A stretch of DNA of 9,997 bases from JBQCDV01 sp051960855 (GTDB lineage Bacteria; Actinomycetota; Actinomycetes; JAJZTN01). This document shows, one piece after another, positions 1 through 7,647 of this stretch (its first letter is position 1; each line of letters opens with the position of its first letter). Location: contig JBQCDV010000135.1 in NCBI GenBank assembly GCA_051960855.1, positions 1-9,997 of the forward strand, given 5' to 3'. Both the position numbers and the translations under genes were made by a program. The notes under the pieces were generated by a model. The model did not search any database. It was not told where the DNA came from and saw only the letters and a program-made list of their open reading frames with translations.

Positions 1-586
1 AGAGGAAGCCGCCGATCGCGTGCAGCTGGTAGACGAGCGGAGCACCGGACATCAGCGAGGTGTGCGGCGAGAGCAGGAAGACGCCGCGGAACCAGATGGC
101 GATCGTCGCGCGGTAGTCGTAGCCGCCCCCGAGCAGGTTGAGCCCGACGGTCGCCGTCATGCCGAGGACGACCATGGCCGCCATCGCGACGTAGAGCACG
201 CGGTCCATGCGGGTCGTCACGCGGCGCACACGTGGCGAGACGACAAAGCGTCGGGCGATCAGCAGGCCTAGCCCTACGACAAGCATCCCGCCCGTCACGG
301 TCCCGCCCTTCACCGAGACGAGGTGTTAGACCTCCTCGGGCACACCAAGCGCCTCAGTCAGCGACTCCGGGACGAGCAGACCCATCGCGTGACCACCGAT
401 GACGCCGAAGGCACCGAGGTGGAACAGCGGCGATCCCCAGCGCAGCCACCGGTTCTCGAGCAGCTGGGACGTGTGGGTCGTCCACCCGAACTGGTCGTGC
501 CGCCACCGCCACACGTGGCCGACGGCGAAGACCGCGAGGCAGGCGTAGGGCAGCACGATCCACAGGGCGACGTCGAGGGCGGTCAT
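1..586 (-). pseudogene. narI: Respiratory nitrate reductase gamma subunit (haem b), internal stop; 3' end beyond window
   Basis: NarI anchors NarGH to the membrane, oxidises quinol and passes electrons through two b haems to NarH. The ATG at 586 overlaps the narJ stop (ATGA) and follows GGAGA (594-598) by 7 nt. Residues 1-86 form a normal NarI N-terminus: a first membrane helix (about 6-26), then His56 and His66 in FHLGAFGVIGGHAMG, the same numbers as the E. coli haem ligands. Codon 87 is TAA (328-326). The same frame then continues without further stops to base 2 with NarI-like sequence, including RRFVVSPRVRRVTTR, GYDYRATIAIWFR and YQLHAIGGF, whose His189 matches E. coli His187. The partner of His205 would lie beyond the window. 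Homologues as I recall them have Tyr-His at the stop, so TAC to TAA is the simplest change. The 86-residue product would lack the later helices and both distal haem ligands. A sequencing error is the main alternative. Confidence 0.88.
326..328 (-). other. In-frame TAA nonsense codon inside narI
   Basis: This is codon 87 counted from the narI ATG at 586. It is preceded by GVPEEV and followed in the same frame by HLVSVKGGTVTGG, so no indel is needed to explain the break. A single base (TAC to TAA) would restore a tyrosine. TAA is also an unexpected stop in this composition: the six other genes in the window all end in TGA. Confidence 0.9.
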
Positions 587-1479
587 CGCCGGGTCTCCGA
601 TCGGTCGGTGGCGGCGACAAAGGAGCCGCACGAAAGAGCGTTGATACGTTCCCGAGCCAGACCGCCGTCGGGCACGGTGACAGGCCCGTCCAGATCGGGC
701 CGGCCCGGCAGGTCGTCGTCCTCGGCGGCCACGAAGCCGTCCGTGACGGTCGAGGCGCCCGGGGCTCCGACAGCCGGGTTGGCCCCATACGGCGCGAGCC
801 CGACCGACTCGACGGGCGGTCCGTCGTTGGCCAGCGCCCGCAGCGCCTCGCGGTCGGAGTCGGTGAGCGGCGGCAGTACCGACACGACCGCTTCGAGGAG
901 GTAGCCGTACGGATTCTCGTTGTCCCGCAACGCCTCCCGCAGCAGCTCGATGCCGCGGCGGTGCTGACGCAGCGGCGCCTCACCGTCGCCGGGTCCCACG
1001 AGGGCGGCGAACTCGAGCACCACAGGAAGCAGGTCCGGCAGCTCCCCCTCGACCAGCCGCAGGCCGTGCGCCCGGTAGCGCTGCTTGAGAGTCAGCAGGG
1101 CGACGCCGCGCTTCCGTGTGTCGCCGTGCAGGTAGTAGGTGAGGTAGAGCCCGCTGCGCTTGCGCAGGTCGAACGTGCGCACGTAGTGCTCCTGCACGTC
1201 GGTGTCCGGCATCGCCGCGAGCCACGAGACAAACTGCTGCACCGGCTCGCGCACCGCGGCTGGCTCCAGCCGCGCGGCAGCCTCGTCGAGCTCCTCGCGT
1301 GCCGAGAGCAGCTCCGCGTCGGGGTAGGTGAGCAGCAGTGAGACGAGCTGGAAGAGCGCCGCCCGCTGCTCGGTCGTCAACGCGAGGGTGGCGGCGGCGG
1401 GATCGGTGCCCGCCGTGGCCTCGGTCGCCGCGTCGTTCGATCCCTGAACGCCGTTGCCGACGGTGGCGGTCGCGCTCAT
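583..1479 (-). CDS. narJ: Nitrate reductase molybdenum cofactor assembly chaperone NarJ
   Basis: NarJ is a cytoplasmic chaperone of the NarJ/TorD family. It binds apo-NarG, helps insert the Fe-S cluster FS0 and Mo-bisPGD, and delays membrane docking until NarGH is mature; it is not part of the final enzyme. The ATG at 1479 overlaps the narH TGA (ATGA) and follows GGAGG (1486-1490) by 6 nt. The recognisable core lies at residues 35-228: YVRTFDLRKRSGLYLTYYLHGDTRKRG at about 99-125, LKQRYRAHGL at 131-140 and ELPDLLPVVLEFAA at 146-159. At 298 residues it is clearly longer than E. coli NarJ (236) or typical actinobacterial forms. The excess is an Ala/Thr-rich N-terminus (1-34) and an acidic, Pro/Gly-rich tail (about 230-298) unlike anything I know in the family. 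The tail ends in the ATGA overlap with narI, so a frameshift is unlikely. Confidence 0.93.
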   Translation of the reverse strand: MSATATVGNGVQGSNDAATEATAGTDPAAATLALTTEQRAALFQLVSLLLTYPDAELLSAREELDEAAARLEPAAVREPVQQFVSWLAAMPDTDVQEHYVRTFDLRKRSGLYLTYYLHGDTRKRGVALLTLKQRYRAHGLRLVEGELPDLLPVVLEFAALVGPGDGEAPLRQHRRGIELLREALRDNENPYGYLLEAVVSVLPPLTDSDREALRALANDGPPVESVGLAPYGANPAVGAPGASTVTDGFVAAEDDDLPGRPDLDGPVTVPDGGLARERINALSCGSFVAATDRSETRR

Positions 1480-3191
1480 GCCATCCCTCCCTCGAGGCCC
1501 CTGTCGGGGGCGCTGCGGCGCACCGACAGGTTCAGCCCGAGGCGGCCATCGGAGCGGCGAGCACTGACCTCGGCCTGGCCCGGTCGCACCTCGTCATCGG
1601 TGCCGACGAGGTGGAACCTCTCGACGGTCGCGGAGGTCGCCGAGCGGGACGTCTTCTGACCGGCGCCCTGCTGCTGCGGGATGGCGCTGCCGCCCCCGCC
1701 CATCCCTGGTCCGCCCTCGCAGTCGAGGCTGCAGCCCGCGTCGGTCGCCGACTTCGCCTGCGCCTCCAGCGCGGCAGCGTCCTTGGCGTAGGCCGTCGGG
1801 ATGACGTAGCGCTCGTCGTACTTCGCGATCGCCAGCAGCCGGTACATGGCCTCGACCTGCTCAGCGGTCATGCCGATGCCGTCGAGCAGGTCCTGGGCCA
1901 CGGTGCCGTCAAGGGTGCGGGTGCGCATGTAGGCGCGCATCGCGGCGAGCTTCATCAGGACTCCTCCTGCTGCCTCGGCATCGCCGGCAGTGAGGAGCTC
2001 CGCGAGGTACTCCACGGGGATCCGCAGGTCGCGGATGGTGTGGAAGACGTCGTCGGCGTCGGTGTCGTCACGACCGGCCTGGCCGACGGCGTCGAGCACC
2101 GGCGACAGCGGCGGGACGTACCAGACCATCGGCAGCGTCCGGTATTCCGGATGCAGCGGCAGCGCGATGCGGTACTCGCTAATGAGGCGCCACACGGGCG
2201 AGAGCTTGGCCGCCTCGACCCACTCCTCGGGCATGCCGGCGCCGCGCGCGGCCTGCTGCACCTGTGGGTCGTGCGGGTCGAGGAAGACGTCGCGCTGCGC
2301 GTCGAGCAGGTCGTGCTCGTCGGCCACGCTCGCGGCCGCGAGCACCGCGTCCTCGTCATAGAAGACGATGCCGATATAGCGCAGCCGCCCGACGCAGGTC
2401 TCCGAGCAGATGGTGGGCTGACCGGCCTCGATGCGTGGGAAGCAGAACGTGCACTTCTCCGCCTTGCCGGTCGCGTGGTTGACGTAGACCTTCTTGTAGG
2501 GGCAGGCCGTCACGCACATGCGCCAGCCACGGCACTTGTCCTGGTCGACGAGGACGATCCCGTCTTCCTCGCGCTTGTACATCGCCCCGGACGGACAGGC
2601 CGACACGCAGGCCGGGTTGAGGCAGTGCTCGCAGATGCGTGGGAGGTGGAACATGAAGGTCTTCTCGAACTCGAACTTGACCTTCGCCGCCGCATCGGTC
2701 GACATCGACGCGATGTTGGGGTCGCCCGCGGCGCGCTCGTGGGCGCCGCCGAGGCCGTCCTCCCAGTTCGGTCCCCACGTGACTGCCGTCGGCTCGCCGG
2801 TGAGGGCCGACCGGGGCTGCTTCACAGGGGTGTCGGTCAGGCCGGCGGGAGCGGTGATGAGCTGGTCGGTGTCGAAGGTGACCGGCTCGTAGTAGTCGTC
2901 GATGCTCGGCAGATCCGGGTTGGCGAAGAGATTCGACAGCCGCTTGACGCGTCCGCCCGCCCGCAGGACGAGACGGCCCTTCTTGTCGAGCTTCCAGCCG
3001 CCCTTCCAGCGCTCCTGGTCCTCGTAGTGCTTCGGGTAGCCGATTCCCGGCTTGGTCTCGACGTTGTTGAACCAGACGTACTCGGTGCCCTCCCGGTTGG
3101 TCCACGTCTGCTTGCAGGTGACCGAGCACGTGTGGCACCCGATGCACTTGTCGAGGTTCATGACCATGGCGACCTGTGCGCGGATACGCAT
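1476..3191 (-). CDS. narH: Respiratory nitrate reductase beta subunit (Fe-S protein)
   Basis: NarH carries one [3Fe-4S] and three [4Fe-4S] clusters that conduct electrons from NarI haem to NarG on the cytoplasmic face of the membrane. The start is the ATG at 3191, overlapping the narG stop as TGATG and preceded by an 8-base Shine-Dalgarno, AGGAGGTG (3200-3207); an upstream extension to 3611 is open but lies inside narG. All cluster ligands are visible: Cys16, 19, 22 and 26 in CIGCHTCSVTCK; Cys187, 190, 195 and 199 in CEHCLNPACVSAC; Cys220, 226 and 230 with Trp223 in CRGWRMCVTAC, where Trp in place of Cys marks the [3Fe-4S] site; and Cys247, 250, 262 and 266. Apart from the first group these sit three residues after their E. 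coli counterparts. The protein is 571 residues against 512 in E. coli. The extra length is mostly a Gly- and Ser-rich C-terminal tail from about residue 500. It appears intact. Confidence 0.97.
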   Translation of the reverse strand: MRIRAQVAMVMNLDKCIGCHTCSVTCKQTWTNREGTEYVWFNNVETKPGIGYPKHYEDQERWKGGWKLDKKGRLVLRAGGRVKRLSNLFANPDLPSIDDYYEPVTFDTDQLITAPAGLTDTPVKQPRSALTGEPTAVTWGPNWEDGLGGAHERAAGDPNIASMSTDAAAKVKFEFEKTFMFHLPRICEHCLNPACVSACPSGAMYKREEDGIVLVDQDKCRGWRMCVTACPYKKVYVNHATGKAEKCTFCFPRIEAGQPTICSETCVGRLRYIGIVFYDEDAVLAAASVADEHDLLDAQRDVFLDPHDPQVQQAARGAGMPEEWVEAAKLSPVWRLISEYRIALPLHPEYRTLPMVWYVPPLSPVLDAVGQAGRDDTDADDVFHTIRDLRIPVEYLAELLTAGDAEAAGGVLMKLAAMRAYMRTRTLDGTVAQDLLDGIGMTAEQVEAMYRLLAIAKYDERYVIPTAYAKDAAALEAQAKSATDAGCSLDCEGGPGMGGGGSAIPQQQGAGQKTSRSATSATVERFHLVGTDDEVRPGQAEVSARRSDGRLGLNLSVRRSAPDRGLEGGMA

Positions 3192-6100
3192 CAGTACTGC
3201 ACCTCCTGCGAGCGCTTGCGGATCACGGTGACCTCGTCGCGCTGGCTGCCGATCGGGCCGTAGTAGTTGAAGGCGAAGGTCAGCTGGGCGTGACCTCCAG
3301 CCAGATGTGTCGGTTTGACGAGAAGTCGCGTCAGCGAGTTGTGGTAGCCGCCGCGGCGGCCGGACTTCTCCGCCTTCGGGACGTTCACGGTCCGCTCCGG
3401 CGAGTGGTACTGGTAGACCGTCCCGGCCGGCATGCGCGGAGACACGACGGCACGAGCGACCACGACGCCGTTGCGGTTGTGCGCCTCGACCCAGTCGTTG
3501 TCCGCGACACCGATGACAGCGGCGTCCTCGACGCTCATCCAGATGACCGGACCGCCGCGGGACAGCGCGAGCATCAGCTCGTTGTCGTGGTACATCGAAT
3601 GGATCGACCACTTGGCGTGCGGCGTCAGGAAACGCACGGCGAGGCCGTCGCCCATCCGCTCCCCCGGCTTGCCGAAGTGGCGTGCGGTGTCGAGCGGGGG
3701 CCGGTACCCGGGCAGCTGCTCGCCGAGCTCCGCCATCCAGTCATGCTCCACGAAGAAGTGCTGCCGCCCGGTCAGCGTGTGCCACGGCTTGCGCCGCTCG
3801 ACGTTGATCGTGAAGGGGGAGTAGCGGCGGCCGCCCTTCTCGGAGCCGGACCACTCGGGGCTCGTCACGACCGGCTGCGGCGACCGCTGCGTGTCCTCGT
3901 AGCTGATGTGGTGGTCCTCGTGGCCCTCGACCAGGTCCACGAAGGCCTGGCCGGTGCGCTCCTCCAGGCGACGGAAGCCCTCGACCGCCACACGACCGTT
4001 GCTGGTGCCGGACAGCGCGAGGATGGCCTCGCACATGCGGTCCGCGGTCTCCAATGACGGCCGTCCCGCGAAGGGTCCCTCGCCGACAACGCCGTTCTGG
4101 TGACGCAGGTACTCCAGCTCGGCCGTGACGTCGACGGTGATGCCCTTGGTCGTCGTGCCGAGCGTGTCCAGCAGCGGACCGACCGCACGCATCTTCGCGC
4201 CGATCAGCGTGTAGTCGCGCTCGATCTCCACCAGACGCGGCATGGTGACGCCCGGCACCGGCTCGCACTCGCCACCGCGCCAGTCGCGGACGCGGCCGTG
4301 GGGCGTGGCGAGCTCGTCGGCGGTGTCGTGCATCAGCGGTGCGGCGAGCACGTCGCGGCGCACCCCGAGATGAACGGCGGAGAGCTCGCTGACCTTGTCG
4401 GCGAGGGCGAGGAAGGCGTCGTAGTCGGTGTGCGCGTCCGACGGCGGTGGCACCGCAGGGCTGAAGGCGTGCACGAAGGGGTGCATGTCCGTGGTGGAGA
4501 TGTCGTGCTTCTCGTACCAGGTCGCCGCCGGCAGCACGATGTCGCTGTGCAGACCGGTGTTGGTCATGCGGAAGTCGATCGTGGTCAGCAGGTCGAGCTT
4601 GCCGACCGGCGCCTGCTCCCGCCAGGCGACGTCGCGGGGACGCTCCCCCGGTCCGCACTCCTCTGCGCTGGCGAGCGAGTCGACGCCGAGCAGGTGCCGC
4701 AGGAAGTACTCGTTGCCCTTACCGGACGAGCCGAGCAGGTTGTTGCGCCACAGGGTGAGGCAGCGGGGGAAGTTGGCGGGGTTGTCGGGGTCGTCAGCGA
4801 CCGCGTGCAGCCGTCCGGCCGTGAGCTCGGCGACGATGTGCTGCGCGACGGGGACGCCGGCCGCGGCCGCCTCGTCGGTGAGGTCGAGCGGGTTGCGGTC
4901 GAAGGACGGGTGACCGGGGCTCCAGCCCAGGCGCTGCGCGGCGGCGATGGTGTCGGCGAAGGTCATGCCGGCCAGGCGTCCCGTCCCGAGGGGCGAGGCG
5001 AGCTCGTCGGCTGGCACCTGCTCGTAGCGCCACTGGTCCGTGTGCAGGTACCAGAACGGCGTGGCCGCCTGCTGCCGCATCGGCCGCTGCCAGTCCAGCC
5101 CGAAGGACATGTGCTGCTGACCGGTCAGGGGGCGGGCCTTCTCCTGCCCGACGTAGTGCGCCCAGCCACCGCCGTTGACGCCCTGGCAACCCGTGAGGGT
5201 GACCAGCGCGATGAAGGCGCGGTAGGTCATGTCGGAGTGGAACCACTGGTTGGCTCCAGCGCCCATCGCGATGAGCGAGCGACCCTTGCTGCGCTCGGCG
5301 TTGCGCGCGAACTCCCGTCCGATGCGGGCGGCGAGCTTCGCCGGCACGGAGGTGAGCTCCTCCTGCCACGCAGGCGTGTAGGGCTGCGTGGCGTCGTCGT
5401 AGCCGGTGGGCCAGTCCCCCGGGAGCTCGCCGCGAGCGACGCCGTACTGCGCCATCAGCAGGTCGAAGACGGAGGTGACCACGCGCCCCGCCACCCGACG
5501 GACGGGCACTCCGCGACGCATCGTCGTTCCGCCCTCGGTCTCGCCGAGGTCGAAGCGCGGCAGGCTGACGACGACGGCCTCGTCGGTGGCGTCGAGCAGC
5601 CCGAGAGCCGGGACGATGTCGCCGAGGTCGAGGTTCCAGCGGCCCTTGCCCTCGTCGGTCCAGCGGTCGGCGAGAGTGCCGTTGGGGGCGACGAGCTCGC
5701 CGGTCGCCTCATCGAGCACCAGGGGCCGGTGCGCGGCGGCGGCGCGCTCGTCACCGAGGTCCTCGGCGGTGAGGAAGACGTCAGGCGTCCAGGTCCCGTC
5801 CTCGAGCTCGCGCAGGGTGACGAGGAAAGGCAGGTCGGTGTAGCGGCTGACGTAGTCGCGGAAGTAGGGGACGTCGCGGTCGCGGAAGAACTCCGTGAGG
5901 ACGACGTGACCCATGGCCATCGCGAGGGCGCCGTCGGTGCCGGGATGCGGGGCCAGCCAGTCGTCGGCGAACTTCACGTTGTCGGCGTAGTCCGGGCTGA
6001 CCGCGACGACCTTGGTGCCGCGGTAGCGGGCCTCGGCGAGGAAGTGCGCGTCCGGGGTGCGCGTCACCGGGATGTTGGAGCCCCACATCACCAGGTACGT

Positions 6101-6940
6101 GGAGTTGAACCAGTCGGCCGACTCCGGCACGTCGGTCTGGTCGCCCCACACCTGCGGGCTCGCGACCGGCAGGTCGGCGTACCAGTCGTAGAAGCTGAGC
6201 AGGGTCCCGCCGAGCAGGGCGTGGTAGCGGGTGCCGGCAGCGAACGACGCCATCGACATCGCAGGGATCGGCGAGAAGCCGACGACGCGGTCAGGCCCGA
6301 AGGTCTTGGTCGTGTAGACGTGAGCGGCCGCCGTCATCGTGATGGCCTCGTCCCACGTGACCCGCACGAAGCCGCCGCGACCGCGGGCGCTCTTGTAGGC
6401 CGTGGCCTTCAGCGGTGTCTCGACGATCTCAGCCCACGCGAGCACCGGGTCGCCGAGCCGCGCGAGCCCGTCGCGGAACATCTCCGCCAGCACGCCCCGC
6501 ACGTAGGGGTGCCGGACCCGGGAGGGCGAGTACTCGTACCAGGAGAACGACGCACCACGCGGGCAGCCGCGGGGCTCGTAATCGGGGCTCTCGTCGCCGA
6601 CCGCCGGGTAGTCGGTCGCCTGGTGCTCCCACGTGATGAGGCCGTCCTTGACGAAGACGTTCCAGCTGCACGACCCGGTGCAGTTGACGCCGTGCGTGGA
6701 GCGGACGACGGTGTCGTAGCTCCAGCGGTCACGGTAGAAGCTGTCCCACGCGTTGGAGTCGACCTGGTGCAGCGTCCGGCCGTGGTCGCCGGTCGTCTCC
6801 TTCGTGAGGAAGCGACGCGCGGCCAGCAACGCACCTGCACCGGGAACGGCGTCGTTCCTTGGCTGGCCGTTGCCGTGCCGCTCGGGCTGGTCGGCGTTCC
6901 GGGCACGATCGGCCGGAACGGCGCTGCTGGGCTCACGCAT
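3191..6940 (-). CDS. narG: Respiratory nitrate reductase alpha (catalytic) subunit, Mo-bisPGD
   Basis: NarG reduces nitrate to nitrite at a molybdenum bis-pyranopterin guanine dinucleotide centre, facing the cytoplasm and bound to NarH. From the ATG at 6940 it is 1249 residues, close to 1247 in E. coli. The FS0 cluster ligands are His83, Cys87, Cys91 and Cys126 (STHGVNCTGSCSW and EPRGCPRGA). Asp252 in SFYDWYADLP lies where NarG enzymes supply the Asp ligand to Mo. QTDVPESADWFNS and TRTPDAHF are typical of the family, and the C-terminal cofactor-binding domain ends with AFNYYGPIGSQRDEVTVIRK. ARRFLTK at 41-47 resembles the remnant twin-arginine motif known from NarG proteins; I see no cleavable signal. 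The start follows a modest GGGAG (6951-6955) by 10 nt. An in-frame ATG at 7024 would add 28 residues of no NarG character and has poor spacing. The gene starts the narGHJI operon and appears intact. Confidence 0.97.
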   Translation of the reverse strand: MREPSSAVPADRARNADQPERHGNGQPRNDAVPGAGALLAARRFLTKETTGDHGRTLHQVDSNAWDSFYRDRWSYDTVVRSTHGVNCTGSCSWNVFVKDGLITWEHQATDYPAVGDESPDYEPRGCPRGASFSWYEYSPSRVRHPYVRGVLAEMFRDGLARLGDPVLAWAEIVETPLKATAYKSARGRGGFVRVTWDEAITMTAAAHVYTTKTFGPDRVVGFSPIPAMSMASFAAGTRYHALLGGTLLSFYDWYADLPVASPQVWGDQTDVPESADWFNSTYLVMWGSNIPVTRTPDAHFLAEARYRGTKVVAVSPDYADNVKFADDWLAPHPGTDGALAMAMGHVVLTEFFRDRDVPYFRDYVSRYTDLPFLVTLRELEDGTWTPDVFLTAEDLGDERAAAAHRPLVLDEATGELVAPNGTLADRWTDEGKGRWNLDLGDIVPALGLLDATDEAVVVSLPRFDLGETEGGTTMRRGVPVRRVAGRVVTSVFDLLMAQYGVARGELPGDWPTGYDDATQPYTPAWQEELTSVPAKLAARIGREFARNAERSKGRSLIAMGAGANQWFHSDMTYRAFIALVTLTGCQGVNGGGWAHYVGQEKARPLTGQQHMSFGLDWQRPMRQQAATPFWYLHTDQWRYEQVPADELASPLGTGRLAGMTFADTIAAAQRLGWSPGHPSFDRNPLDLTDEAAAAGVPVAQHIVAELTAGRLHAVADDPDNPANFPRCLTLWRNNLLGSSGKGNEYFLRHLLGVDSLASAEECGPGERPRDVAWREQAPVGKLDLLTTIDFRMTNTGLHSDIVLPAATWYEKHDISTTDMHPFVHAFSPAVPPPSDAHTDYDAFLALADKVSELSAVHLGVRRDVLAAPLMHDTADELATPHGRVRDWRGGECEPVPGVTMPRLVEIERDYTLIGAKMRAVGPLLDTLGTTTKGITVDVTAELEYLRHQNGVVGEGPFAGRPSLETADRMCEAILALSGTSNGRVAVEGFRRLEERTGQAFVDLVEGHEDHHISYEDTQRSPQPVVTSPEWSGSEKGGRRYSPFTINVERRKPWHTLTGRQHFFVEHDWMAELGEQLPGYRPPLDTARHFGKPGERMGDGLAVRFLTPHAKWSIHSMYHDNELMLALSRGGPVIWMSVEDAAVIGVADNDWVEAHNRNGVVVARAVVSPRMPAGTVYQYHSPERTVNVPKAEKSGRRGGYHNSLTRLLVKPTHLAGGHAQLTFAFNYYGPIGSQRDEVTVIRKRSQEVQY
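3200..3207 (-). promoter_or_regulatory. Strong ribosome binding site for narH inside narG
   Basis: AGGAGGTG, an 8-base match to the 16S rRNA tail, lies 8 nt before the narH ATG and within the last codons of narG. Together with the TGATG overlap it fixes the narH start at 3191 and rules out the longer open frame that extends upstream inside narG. Confidence 0.8.
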
Positions 6941-7052
6941 GGGGGACGAGCTCCCGTCTGTGGGTGGTGCGGTGTATCGCTGGGCTGCCCGTGAGCACTG
7001 CAGGTGCGGTCGGACTACAGCCATCCTCTGCGGCGGCGGACGGAGTTTTGGG

Positions 7053-7066
7053 GGGCCGAAGGTCCC
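7053..7066. promoter_or_regulatory. DosR/DevR-like site upstream of narG
   Basis: On the coding strand the site reads GGGAC-CTTC-GGCCC: a perfect first half-site, the standard 4-base spacer and a second half-site with one mismatch to GTCCC at a position that, as I recall, is tolerant in known DosR boxes. Its centre is about 119 nt before the narG ATG, within a base of the position of the narK site relative to its own start. Chance matches to such GC-rich motifs are possible, so the call rests on position as well as sequence. Confidence 0.45.
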
Positions 7067-7080
7067 GTCGGCAGCCGCGA

Positions 7081-7103
7081 ACGTCCCGTGTTTTCCGGGA
7101 CGT
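7081..7103. repeat. Hairpin-forming inverted repeat in the narG leader
   Basis: ACGTCCCG and CGGGACGT form perfect 8-base arms around a 7-base loop, 35 nt after the hemerythrin stop. No T-run follows on the coding strand. It could be a factor-assisted or U-less terminator of the preceding gene, or a binding site: its arms contain the same GGGAC element as the DosR-like sites but in the opposite arrangement. Confidence 0.5.
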
Positions 7104-7107
7104 GCTG

Positions 7108-7124
7108 GCCTCGTCTGACGAGGC
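7108..7124 (-). terminator. Possible hairpin terminator after the hemerythrin gene
   Basis: GCCTCGTC-A-GACGAGGC, read on the coding strand, folds into a 6-bp stem with a 5-nt loop, 14 nt after the hemerythrin stop. It stands in tandem with the hairpin at 7081-7103. There is no U-tract, so it may attenuate or stabilise rather than terminate. Confidence 0.35.
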
Positions 7125-7138
7125 AGAGCAGCAGTTGC

Positions 7139-7621
7139 TCAGATCGCGGCGTTGGCGGTCAGGCCGCTGCCGACGCGGCGGCGCACGGCTACTGCCTGGG
7201 CCCAGTCGTCCGCGTCGAGGGTCGCGAGAGCGGCGGGGAAGACGCCGTCCTGCTCCTTGAGGATGTGGGCGCGCAGGACCTCTGCGGCCTCGACGAGACG
7301 CTGTGGCCATCCGAGACGGTCGAAGCCGGCGGGGTCCGCGGCGGGCTCGGCAAGGACGGCCTCGATGGCGGCGTGCTCGGCCGTCAGCTGCGCCACGTGG
7401 TCAGGGAAGTCGTCGGCGAGAGCGGGGAAGACACCGCTCTCCTCGACCGCGCTGTGCGGGGTCAGGATGGCCAGGATGCGGGCGGCCAGGTCGGCCGCCC
7501 GGTCCACGTCCTGGCGCTCGGCGGCGCGCTGCGCCTCTCCGAGCAGGTCGACGACGACGTCGTGCTCAGCGGTGAGGTCGGCGATGATGCTGACACTCTG
7601 GCAGCCGCAGTACTCACACAT
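7139..7621 (-). CDS. Hemerythrin HHE-domain protein with N-terminal CxxCxC cluster
   Basis: This 160-residue protein is predicted to be an all-helical cytoplasmic hemerythrin-like non-haem di-iron protein. Likely ligands are visible in order: His20 (TAEHD), His56 and Glu60 (HSAVE), His83 (AEHAAIE), then His119 and Glu123 (HILKEQDGVFP), the spacing expected of a four-helix HHE bundle. His75 is a further nearby histidine. The N-terminus MCEYCGCQ gives Cys2, Cys5 and Cys7, a motif I associate with actinobacterial members of this group; it could bind metal or act as a redox switch, which is inference. The ATG at 7621 follows AAGGAG (7628-7633) by 6 nt. It lies between narK and narG, 55 bases after narK, so it may be co-transcribed with narK. 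Family roles include sensing O2 or NO and repairing iron centres after nitrosative damage (as in YtfE/RIC). Either fits beside a nitrite- and NO-generating pathway, but the specific role is not shown by the sequence. Confidence 0.92.
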   Translation of the reverse strand: MCEYCGCQSVSIIADLTAEHDVVVDLLGEAQRAAERQDVDRAADLAARILAILTPHSAVEESGVFPALADDFPDHVAQLTAEHAAIEAVLAEPAADPAGFDRLGWPQRLVEAAEVLRAHILKEQDGVFPAALATLDADDWAQAVAVRRRVGSGLTANAAI

Positions 7622-7647
7622 CGGATGCTCCTTGTCACGAGTGTTTC

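Larger units (their letters stand above)
6941..7138 (-). promoter_or_regulatory. narGHJI leader and probable promoter region
   Basis: This 198-base gap between the hemerythrin stop and the narG start is the largest in the window. Read towards narG it contains two hairpins just after the hemerythrin stop, a DosR-like site about 119 nt before the narG ATG, and a weak GGGAG ribosome site. Two GTCCCGT heptamers (plus strand 7062-7068 and 7083-7089) are exactly 21 bases apart, about two helical turns. No clear -35/-10 pair is visible. The layout suggests narGHJI has its own regulated promoter in addition to any read-through. Confidence 0.6.

Noticed and set aside
587..631. Upstream ATG at 631 for narI
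   Set aside because: It would overlap narJ by about 49 bases. The ATG at 586 gives an ATGA overlap and places both haem histidines at the E. coli positions.
354..983. Minus-strand open frame overlapping narJ and narI
   Set aside because: Arg/Pro-rich out-of-frame shadow of narJ and narI with no family features.
1338..3263. A 641-codon open frame on the plus strand opposite narH
   Set aside because: Same antisense artefact: low-complexity translation, no family motifs, and it runs across the narJ-narH and narH-narG junctions.
3192..3611. N-terminal extension of narH by 140 codons
   Set aside because: The extension lies inside the narG coding sequence, has no NarH similarity, and the ATG at 3191 has a strong ribosome site and aligns with the E. 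coli NarH start.
4100..6994. A 964-codon open frame on the plus strand opposite narG
   Set aside because: It is a mirror of narG codon usage in very GC-rich DNA. The translation is Arg/Val/Gly-rich without recognisable domains, while the minus strand encodes a complete NarG.
6941..7024. Upstream in-frame ATG (7024) for narG
   Set aside because: It would add 28 residues without NarG character and has no well-spaced ribosome site. The ATG at 6940 gives a normal family length.
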